NCBI RefSeq assembly: GCF_000019525.1
Contig: NC_010506.1
Location: 682,001-746,000, forward strand
DNA length: 64,000 nucleotides
Reading direction: 5' to 3'
Source: Shewanella woodyi ATCC 51908
GTDB taxonomy: Bacteria; Pseudomonadota; Gammaproteobacteria; Enterobacterales; Shewanellaceae
A program made the translations under genes and the position numbers. A model generated the notes under the pieces. It was not told the origin of the DNA. It searched no databases and saw only the letters and a program-made list of their open reading frames with translations. This document shows, in pieces, positions 18,778 to 24,777 of the stretch. Numbering within the stretch: position 1 is the first letter of the stretch; every line of letters begins with the position of its first letter.

Positions 18778-19494
18778 TTAGTTTGCTAACGCCAATGCTT
18801 TTGGGAAGAGGATATTATTCTCAAGGTGGATATGCTGTTTTAAGTCGGCTTCAAACTCTGCCAATGTGGCATAACAGACTCGCCAAGTGGTGCAGGCATG
18901 CTCAGGTGGCTGAAAGTCATTAGTTAGCTCATGTAGCTTCTCAAGTATTCTTGCCGCATCATCATGTTCATGTTGCATCGCATTAATAGGGTTTCCTATA
19001 TGGCCAAAGCAAGCATTTACCGTTTCACCACTCCCCATAGCACGAATAGCTGGGAACAAGATCTGCTCCTCTTTCATCAAATGAGGTGTGAGATCATCAA
19101 CTAAAGCCCTTATCCAGCCCGCTAAGGGTTTTATCTCGGCATAGTGCTCACCATGTGCGCGCACCATTTTTTGGCTGTACTCAACGAGCAGCGGTGATTT
19201 TTCTCGTACGTAACTATGATGTTTAGCTTCGATATAATCGATCAGTTCTGCAACCGGTAGTTGGTTGAGTGCATCCTCTTTTTGACCTGTTCGTTCTAGC
19301 TTTTTTAACTCACTCATCACGTCAGAAAGCTCAATATTGGCTTTATTGCAGGCATTGGCTAACGAGCGGCCACCACCACAACAGAAATCGATACCAAATT
19401 GGCTGAAGATGTGAGCATAGCGAAAATCTTTAGCGACAAGTTGCCCTACGCCTTGCTCTGAGAGAGAAACATCGGATTGGGTAGTGAGGCTCAT
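18778..19494 (-). CDS. ytfE: Iron-sulfur cluster repair di-iron protein YtfE (RIC/ScdA/DnrN family)
   Basis: The 238-residue protein matches the RIC family in length and layout. A short N-terminal ScdA-type domain carries the cysteine motif DFCCGGG (about residues 36-42). A hemerythrin-like four-helix domain follows, with histidines and carboxylates for a di-iron site, for example AHGEHYAEI, LMKEEQILFP, MQHEHDDA and IHLENNILFP. Family members repair iron-sulfur clusters damaged by nitric oxide or peroxide in the cytoplasm. The start at 19494 has GGAG 7 nt upstream. A palindrome resembling an NsrR operator lies just upstream, which fits induction by nitric oxide. The gene is monocistronic with its own terminator. 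Confidence 0.95.
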   Translation of the reverse strand: MSLTTQSDVSLSEQGVGQLVAKDFRYAHIFSQFGIDFCCGGGRSLANACNKANIELSDVMSELKKLERTGQKEDALNQLPVAELIDYIEAKHHSYVREKSPLLVEYSQKMVRAHGEHYAEIKPLAGWIRALVDDLTPHLMKEEQILFPAIRAMGSGETVNACFGHIGNPINAMQHEHDDAARILEKLHELTNDFQPPEHACTTWRVCYATLAEFEADLKQHIHLENNILFPKALALAN

Positions 19495-19517
19495 AGAAAC
19501 TCCAAAAGCTGCTTTGT

Positions 19518-19539
19518 ATTTGCATGTTTAATGCATCAT
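19518..19539 (-). promoter_or_regulatory. NsrR-like operator upstream of ytfE
   Basis: The inverted repeat TGCAT-N5-ATGCA (19521-19535), with A/T-rich arms, lies 24-45 nt upstream of the ytfE start. It resembles the NsrR half-site pattern (RATGCATTT) known in front of ytfE in other gammaproteobacteria. Assignment to NsrR is by similarity of motif and target gene. Confidence 0.6.
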
Positions 19540-19599
19540 ATTGGCAGTATTAAAGCTGTGCAATCTATTCCCGACTAAAACACTAGGGTAATCACATTT

Positions 19600-20730
19600 T
19601 CATTGCGCTAGATCATTAATTGGGGTGATTAGCACTCTGTCTGAAACAAGCTGCTTCTCCAGCATTCCGCCCACTCTTAATAGCTCTCCTTGATAAAGAA
19701 TAAGACCTCGATGATCCATACTCTTCTGTTCGGCCTCTATTGTGGGTAGCCAACTATGGCTTTTAAGATCAAAGCGGTAAAGCTTATTTGAGGGCTCGCT
19801 TGGCTGGCTGTTATAGCCAATACCATTGTAGTTGTATGGATTGTCGCTGCCGGCCATAAAGATCAGCTGTTGGTTCTTGCTGTCTCCAGTAGCAGCCATA
19901 CGATAGTGGGCTACAAGAGGCTTAGCTTTGCTGGTTTCTTGAAACGACGAGTCCAGTGAATAGTGGGGCAGGGCTTGCCAGTCAATTTTTAGGTGGTTAT
20001 CCGCTTTTATTTTTCCATAGAGGCAGATGGGAGAGGCGGTGAATGTTCGAGCTTGATTTTCTCTGGCTTGAACTGTCACCCCATCGCATAGAACAAGCTC
20101 TTGCCCCACTGCAGCAACGGCCTGACCAAATACGGCTGGAGCTGGGATAGGGGTTGCTTGGGACCAAATATTAGTTTGGGTGTCATAGACCTGAACTAAA
20201 TTGACATTGCCATGTTGGTGCCAGCCACCAAACAGATAGATATACCTGTCTTGATAGCTAAGCGCTGCGGTATCATCAACGGCAACAGGCATGTCGCTAA
20301 TTCGAGAGTAGCTATTATTTTTAAGTGAATATAGGTAGTTGTCTGATGTGGACACCTCTTGATGATCTTTTGACACCGTATAGCCACCAAAGATATAGAC
20401 CTTGTCTTTGATGCCAACCGCCATGCTAGCCAATCTTCCTGGTAACTGCTCAATATGAGGCACGTTTGTGATTGCCTGCCACTGAGCTTTTGGCTCATTA
20501 AGCTTAAGCCGCCATGCCCTATTATGAACTCCTTGATGGTCTTTCTCTGAGTTCAGTCCCATAAAGCTAAACAGATAATCCTCGCCATCACTGGTTGCCA
20601 AAGCCACTGCGTTGTTAGCAACGGGTTCAGGCAAGTTTGGATAATGCACAGCGGGAGAGTTAGCCGATACCTGAAAGTGGGAAAGCAGCAAGGGAAAAAG
20701 TAGCAAGAGTACGGCGTTAAGCTTGTTCAT
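19600..20730 (-). CDS. Exported kelch-repeat beta-propeller protein
   Basis: The protein has 376 residues from the ATG at 20730, chosen because GGAG lies 8 nt upstream and the next residues (MNKLNAVLLLLFPLLLSHFQ) form a signal peptide ending near VSA. An upstream in-frame ATG at 20823 would add 31 residues ahead of the signal and is unlikely. The mature part carries kelch blades marked by KVYIFGGYTV, YIYLFGGWHQ and LLRVGGML. The closest type I can name is the periplasmic kelch/mutarotase group that includes sialate epimerase NanM (about 370 residues), but nothing nearby concerns sialic acid, so no reaction is assigned. It is likely periplasmic. Confidence 0.8.
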   Translation of the reverse strand: MNKLNAVLLLLFPLLLSHFQVSANSPAVHYPNLPEPVANNAVALATSDGEDYLFSFMGLNSEKDHQGVHNRAWRLKLNEPKAQWQAITNVPHIEQLPGRLASMAVGIKDKVYIFGGYTVSKDHQEVSTSDNYLYSLKNNSYSRISDMPVAVDDTAALSYQDRYIYLFGGWHQHGNVNLVQVYDTQTNIWSQATPIPAPAVFGQAVAAVGQELVLCDGVTVQARENQARTFTASPICLYGKIKADNHLKIDWQALPHYSLDSSFQETSKAKPLVAHYRMAATGDSKNQQLIFMAGSDNPYNYNGIGYNSQPSEPSNKLYRFDLKSHSWLPTIEAEQKSMDHRGLILYQGELLRVGGMLEKQLVSDRVLITPINDLAQ

Positions 20731-20881
20731 ATGTGGGCTCCAAATAACAGGTTTAGACATCATAGGGTGTTTGGCACATCGACTCCAAATTGTTACTTCA
20801 AAAAAGAGCCCAACATATAGCACTGAATGCGTTATGTGCGCGGTGAATATCTCGGATAAAACATTACAAACCTCTCTAATG

Positions 20882-20899
20882 TTGCTACTATAGTAGCAA
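20882..20899. promoter_or_regulatory. Perfect 18-bp palindrome, distal operator of hipBA module 1
   Basis: TTGCTACTATAGTAGCAA is a perfect palindrome lying 50 bp before the antitoxin start codon. It shares the core ACTATAGT with a second palindrome whose centre is 41 bp (about four helical turns) downstream. Binding by the adjacent XRE antitoxin is inferred. Confidence 0.7.
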
Positions 20900-20923
20900 T
20901 ATTTGTCTTTTTATGATTTGTTT

Positions 20924-20939
20924 TGTCACTATAGTGACA
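20924..20939. promoter_or_regulatory. Perfect 16-bp palindrome, proximal operator of hipBA module 1
   Basis: TGTCACTATAGTGACA ends 9 nt before the antitoxin ATG and touches its ribosome binding site (AGGTG). A repressor bound here would sit at the start of the transcript, which fits autoregulation of a toxin-antitoxin operon. Confidence 0.7.
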
Positions 20940-20948
20940 GGTGTTTGT

Positions 20949-21224
20949 ATGTTGAATCTATATACCGCTTTTGATGTTCAAATGGAGTTGCGTGACTTTA
21001 TAAGTCAATCTCGCAAACTAAATAAGTTGTCGGTGGAAGAATTATCGACCCGCTCTGGCGTACCTTATGGAACCATTAGAAAGTTTGAAACCACAGGGAA
21101 TATTTCACTAAGGCAGTTTTTGATGCTTTATGAAGCTGTTGGTAATTTAAGCAAAGTCCGAACATTAACTAAGACTGATAATGAGCAGCCTACCAGCATT
21201 GAAGAGGTACTAAAAAATGCTTGA
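20949..21224 (+). CDS. hipB: HipB-like XRE-family antitoxin, module 1
   Basis: The protein has 91 residues from the ATG at 20949, preceded by AGGTG. The in-frame ATG at 20913 was rejected because it would translate through the proximal palindrome. Residues about 13-70 form an XRE helix-turn-helix, with SVEELSTRSGVPYGTIRKFE as the DNA-reading segment. It probably binds the two palindromes upstream and neutralises the HipA-like kinase encoded next, with which it overlaps by 8 nt. It is only distantly similar to the HipB of module 2. Function is inferred from context. Confidence 0.8.
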   Translation: MLNLYTAFDVQMELRDFISQSRKLNKLSVEELSTRSGVPYGTIRKFETTGNISLRQFLMLYEAVGNLSKVRTLTKTDNEQPTSIEEVLKNA

Positions 21225-22452
21225 GACTCCACTTAGAGTAAACAGAACATTTTCTGATGGCTCAAAGGCGCATATTGGCACATTGGCAGAAAATAGAGCG
21301 GGCACATACTTTCAGTTCGATGAAAACTATTTAGCTCAACATCCTACTTCAATCGCTCCATTTAATATTAAGGCCGATCTCACACTACAAAAAGCACCCA
21401 AGCAGCCACATTATGGTATCCATGGTGTGTTCGGTGACAGCCTGCCAGATGGTTGGGGATTGCACCTTATGGACAGAGTATTTAGGCAAAATGGCTACAA
21501 CCCACAACTTATCACAGCGTTAGAGCGACTGGCATATATTGGCGACCAATGCCTTGGTGCCTTGTCCTATGAGCCTGAGATGCATCTACTTGAAGCCGAT
21601 TCAAGAGATGTTGAGTTAGTAACTCTAGGTCAAGAGGCGGTGAAAGAGTTTGAAGGAACTGAATCAAAGTTAATTGAACAGCTTATGAATGCGGCGGGAT
21701 CTGGTGGTGCGCGGCCTAAATTGAATGTAACAAAAACCAGTGATGGCCAATTTTCGACACATGCTAATGCCACTGGTGAAAAACTAATTGTTAAATTAAC
21801 TTCTGAAAAATTCGACCTAAAGCATTCTGAAAGCTTGGTGGAATACGCCTACATGCAGATGGCCAGTAATTTGGGTATTGAAACGCCTAAATTTGAATTG
21901 ATTGAAGCGAGTGCAGGACGAATGTGGTTACAGCAAACCCGATTTGATTGTACTCCTCAAGGTAAGCGACACATGATCTCGGCTTGTGGTTTACTTGATG
22001 CGCCCTTTAGGGAGCCTTCACTTGATTATGTTGATCTCGTTAAGGCCACTCGAATGCTGTGTGGTGTTGGGGAGGCGAGAAAGCTAGTTAAACGTGCCTT
22101 GTTCAATTTCATTACCGTAAACCAAGATGATCATGCTAAAAACTTTGCCTTTTTAGCTGACGATAATGATCAGTGGCGGCTATCACCGTTTTACGACATT
22201 GTTTACAGCCCCTCGCCATACAAACAGCATATGACATCGTTTAATGGCAATGGCAGTTCGCCAAAGCAAGCACTTAATATACTGGCTGGCCAAGCAGGCT
22301 ACTCAAGTGATAAGCCATTACGAGAGATGCTAGAAGAGATTTATCAGCAGAGCAGAAGCTTCACCCAAGAAGCAAAAAATCTTGGTATCCCTAATCAATT
22401 ACTGACAAGCATAGATAACCAGATGACAGAAAAGTGGAATAGCCTTCGATAA
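21217..22452 (+). CDS. hipA: HipA-family serine/threonine kinase toxin, module 1
   Basis: The 411-residue protein has the HipA layout: an N-terminal subdomain with FGDSLPDGWG, a glycine-rich loop GSGGARPKL (about residues 161-169), the catalytic segment NQDDHAKNFAF (about 303-313), and the metal-binding segment SPFYDIVYSP (about 324-333). The loop is of the GGARPK type seen in many divergent HipA proteins, not the GAQEK type of Escherichia coli HipA; the serine in GSGG is a possible autophosphorylation site. Some HipA kinases phosphorylate aminoacyl-tRNA synthetases and arrest growth; the substrate here is unknown. It overlaps the antitoxin gene by 8 nt. Confidence 0.88.
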   Translation: MLETPLRVNRTFSDGSKAHIGTLAENRAGTYFQFDENYLAQHPTSIAPFNIKADLTLQKAPKQPHYGIHGVFGDSLPDGWGLHLMDRVFRQNGYNPQLITALERLAYIGDQCLGALSYEPEMHLLEADSRDVELVTLGQEAVKEFEGTESKLIEQLMNAAGSGGARPKLNVTKTSDGQFSTHANATGEKLIVKLTSEKFDLKHSESLVEYAYMQMASNLGIETPKFELIEASAGRMWLQQTRFDCTPQGKRHMISACGLLDAPFREPSLDYVDLVKATRMLCGVGEARKLVKRALFNFITVNQDDHAKNFAFLADDNDQWRLSPFYDIVYSPSPYKQHMTSFNGNGSSPKQALNILAGQAGYSSDKPLREMLEEIYQQSRSFTQEAKNLGIPNQLLTSIDNQMTEKWNSLR

Positions 22453-22464
22453 CTTTGGACCGCA

Positions 22465-22657
22465 ACACTTTTACGCGCATTAAAATGCAATTTTTCACAC
22501 TTTTACGCGCATAAAAGTGTGGCTTTGTAGTTTGTCTTGTAACATTTCTATTTTTACCTGTTATAGCGTGTGAATTGAATTTAACGGTTGTAGCAGGTAA
22601 AGTAGGTTTTACCTGTTTTAGCGTGTAAATCTTGATTTACCTGTTAGAGCGTGTAAA
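22465..22657. promoter_or_regulatory. Operator array upstream of hipBA module 2
   Basis: The 240-bp gap between hipA1 and hipB2 holds two families of repeated inverted sites. Family one is ACACTTTTACGCGCAT at 22465, repeated at 22497 inside a hairpin-like palindrome at 22496-22521 (arms CACACTTTTA and TAAAAGTGTG, spacer CGCGCA). Family two is a 22-bp site with arms TTTACCTG and CGTGTAAA at 22553-22574, 22608-22629 and 22636-22657, the first with one mismatch in GTAAA. Multiple operators are known for E. coli HipB (four sites), so these are likely HipB2 sites. The first palindrome might instead terminate hipA1 transcription. Confidence 0.65.
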
Positions 22658-22692
22658 GTTAGAAAGGGATCGAGTGCATAGGTGGGCCAATT

Positions 22693-23004
22693 ATGAAGGT
22701 GACAAACTCAAAACAGCTTAGTGCGTATTTAAAAGATGCGCGATTGAACATGAAGCTATCGCAAAGCAAAGTGGGCAATAAGGTTGGTATTCGTCAGGAT
22801 ACAGTCTCAAGCTTTGAGCAAAACCCTGACTCTACGAAATTAGAAACGCTGTTTAAGATCTTATCTGCACTTAATCTTGAGTTAGATATCAAGGTTAGAA
22901 ATCCCGAGCTGGCCCATTCTAATGTGAAAGATAAGCCTCTTGATGATCATCAAGCTCAAGCCACTGCCACTGCTCAAAACCAAGAGTGGAAGGAGGAGTG
23001 GTAA
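22693..23004 (+). CDS. hipB: HipB antitoxin, module 2
   Basis: This 103-residue XRE-family protein has its helix-turn-helix in residues about 8-62 (QLSAYLKDARLNMKLSQSKV, then GIRQDTVSSFEQNP) and a charged, flexible C-terminal tail, as in HipB of E. coli and Shewanella. It should repress its own operon through the sites upstream and block the HipA kinase encoded next. Its stop overlaps the hipA start by one base (TAATG). The ribosome site AGGTGGG lies about 8 nt before the ATG. Confidence 0.9.
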   Translation: MKVTNSKQLSAYLKDARLNMKLSQSKVGNKVGIRQDTVSSFEQNPDSTKLETLFKILSALNLELDIKVRNPELAHSNVKDKPLDDHQAQATATAQNQEWKEEW

Positions 23005-24320
23005 TGGCTGTACTCGATATTTATATGAATGGCTATCTGGTGGGGGAGCTCACCAAGTCGACAACAGGTTCTCACTTGTTTGAGTACGCACCGCAGTGGT
23101 TAGATACACAAGGTAGTCGTCCAATCTCCTTATCTATGCCACTTCGAAAGCAAGTGTACAAAGGCGATGAAGTGTATAACTTCTTTGATAACCTATTACC
23201 TGACAATATTGAAGTGAGAAACCGGATTGTTGCTCGTCACAATGCTCAATCGACACAAGCATTCGATCTACTGAGTAAAGTCGGCCAAGACAGTGTTGGT
23301 GCATTGCAGCTAGTACCGCATGGGCAAGCGCCTTTTGAAGTTAAAAAGATTGAAGCCAAACCTTTATCTGATGAGGCATTGGAAAAGGTACTAAAAGGTT
23401 ACCAGTCAGACATTCCATTGGGCATGTTAAATGATGAAGATGATTTTCGGATCTCCATTGCGGGCGCGCAGGAAAAGACAGCCTTACTTAATCTGGATGG
23501 CCAGTGGAAACTCCCTATAAAAGCAACACCCACAACGCATATTATTAAATTGCCTATTGGTGACATACAGAGCCATTCATATCGGATTGATATGTCTGAT
23601 AGCGTTGAAAACGAATTCCTTTGCATGATGATAGTCAGGGAGTTTGGCTTAGCAGTTCCACACTGCTCAATAATCAAAGTGGGCGATATAAAGGCACTTG
23701 CAGTGGACAGGTTTGACCGTAAGTTATCAAGTGATGGCCAATGGATTATGCGCTTACCGCAAGAGGATTTTTGCCAGACATTAAATGTCCCGCCCGCTAA
23801 AAAATATGAAAACCATGGTGGTCCCGGTATTGAACAGATCATGCCTTATCTAGTGGGCTCTACCAATGCAGATCAGGATAGGCTTGATTTTATGAAGTCT
23901 CAGGTCTTATTTTGGTTGCTAGCCGCGACAGATGGTCATGCTAAAAACTTTTCGTTATTTATTGATGCTGGTGGTGGTTACCGGTTAACGCCCTTTTACG
24001 ACATCATATCCATGTACCCAGTGATAGGTGGTAAGGGGCTCAATATTCGAGATGCTAAGCTTGCTATGGGGCTTAAGGCCAGTAAAGGTAAGAAGTATTC
24101 GATAGCACAGATTTTTCCGAGGCATTTTATTCAAACTGCAAAGGCTGTCGGTTTTGATACTGAAGTCATGGCTGCCATTTTGATAGAGATAGAAGATAGA
24201 GTCGATGAGGTCATTGACAAGGTTAAAGCTCAGCTTCCAGAAGACTTTCCATCACATATTAGGGATTCGATTCTCGATGGCTTAAAGGAGCGGTCGCAGC
24301 GATTGAAGGATTTTGAGTGA
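23004..24320 (+). CDS. hipA: HipA serine/threonine kinase toxin, module 2 (E. coli HipA type)
   Basis: The protein has 438 residues from the ATG at 23004, chosen because a strong AAGGAGG lies 8 nt upstream and the stop/start overlap TAATG is typical. E. coli HipA is 440 residues, and long blocks match it from memory: RISIAGAQEKTALL (the serine, residue 151, equals autophosphorylated Ser150), PTTHIIKLPIG, AVDRFDR, RLPQEDFCQTL, GGPGIEQIMPYL, LLAATDGHAKNFSLFI (catalytic Asp and Asn) and YRLTPFYDIIS (metal-binding Asp). E. coli HipA phosphorylates glutamyl-tRNA synthetase and induces persistence; the same target is likely here. All catalytic residues are present. Confidence 0.95.
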   Translation: MAVLDIYMNGYLVGELTKSTTGSHLFEYAPQWLDTQGSRPISLSMPLRKQVYKGDEVYNFFDNLLPDNIEVRNRIVARHNAQSTQAFDLLSKVGQDSVGALQLVPHGQAPFEVKKIEAKPLSDEALEKVLKGYQSDIPLGMLNDEDDFRISIAGAQEKTALLNLDGQWKLPIKATPTTHIIKLPIGDIQSHSYRIDMSDSVENEFLCMMIVREFGLAVPHCSIIKVGDIKALAVDRFDRKLSSDGQWIMRLPQEDFCQTLNVPPAKKYENHGGPGIEQIMPYLVGSTNADQDRLDFMKSQVLFWLLAATDGHAKNFSLFIDAGGGYRLTPFYDIISMYPVIGGKGLNIRDAKLAMGLKASKGKKYSIAQIFPRHFIQTAKAVGFDTEVMAAILIEIEDRVDEVIDKVKAQLPEDFPSHIRDSILDGLKERSQRLKDFE

Positions 24321-24377
24321 TATGTTTAGAAAGACAGGTCGTGGATTTATCCGTGGTTAAAGCAGCTTAAAGCTTAA

Positions 24378-24704
24378 AACCAGAAGTCAGGATATCTGCT
24401 TGGACAGTTAAAGAGCCCTGAGTCGGTTAGCGTTTACGGTGGCAAGATCTGCTACAGGGTCTGGGAAAAGCTACAACACGAGAAGAAGTGGACCTTGCAC
24501 GATTTAAGGCGAACCCTCGCGACTCGACTTAATGACTTAGGTATTCCACCTCATGTTGTTGAGCACCTGTTAGGCCACTCTGTCTCCGGTGTTGAAGGGA
24601 TCTACAACCGTAGTCACTATATCAATGAGAAGAAGATAGCGCTTGAACGATGGCTCGATGAGATACAAAGAGAGGCTGTTGTGGAGAGTGAAAAGGCTTT
24701 GTAG
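24378..24704 (+). pseudogene. Tyrosine recombinase (phage-type integrase) C-terminal remnant
   Basis: An open stretch from 24378, just after an in-frame stop, encodes the last ~108 residues of a tyrosine recombinase. It contains HDLRRTLATRL (catalytic His and Arg), EHLLGHSVSGV (second His) and IYNRSHY (the nucleophile Tyr). The N-terminal arm and core domains and the first catalytic Arg are missing, and there is no good start; a TTG at 24495 gives only 69 residues. It is therefore a decayed mobile-element gene lying between hipA2 and the restriction operon. No attachment-site repeats were recognised. Confidence 0.8.
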
Positions 24705-24726
24705 TTTGTTTTAGTTGTTCATAGGC

Positions 24727-24754
24727 GAGCAGCGTTATTAATATAGCGCTGCTC
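24727..24754. terminator. Hairpin between convergent integrase remnant and restriction operon
   Basis: A perfect 8-bp stem (GAGCAGCG / CGCTGCTC) with a 12-nt A/T loop lies 23 bp past the end of the restriction operon. On the minus strand no immediate U-run follows, so termination is plausible rather than certain. Confidence 0.5.
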
Positions 24755-24777
24755 ATCAGAATAAAAGCCTGATTTAG

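Noticed and set aside
20731..20823. Upstream start for the kelch protein (31 extra residues)
   Set aside because: The extension would precede a clear signal peptide, and the ATG at 20730 has a good ribosome site.
22553..22657. TTTACCTG...CGTGTAAA sites considered as integron attC or recombination sites
   Set aside because: No attC core (GTTRRRY), no cassette structure and no intact integrase; position just before hipB fits operators better.
24495..24704. Integrase fragment as an intact 69-residue gene
   Set aside because: It would need a TTG start in the middle of a conserved motif region. The coding similarity continues upstream to a stop at 24375, so it is a truncated gene.
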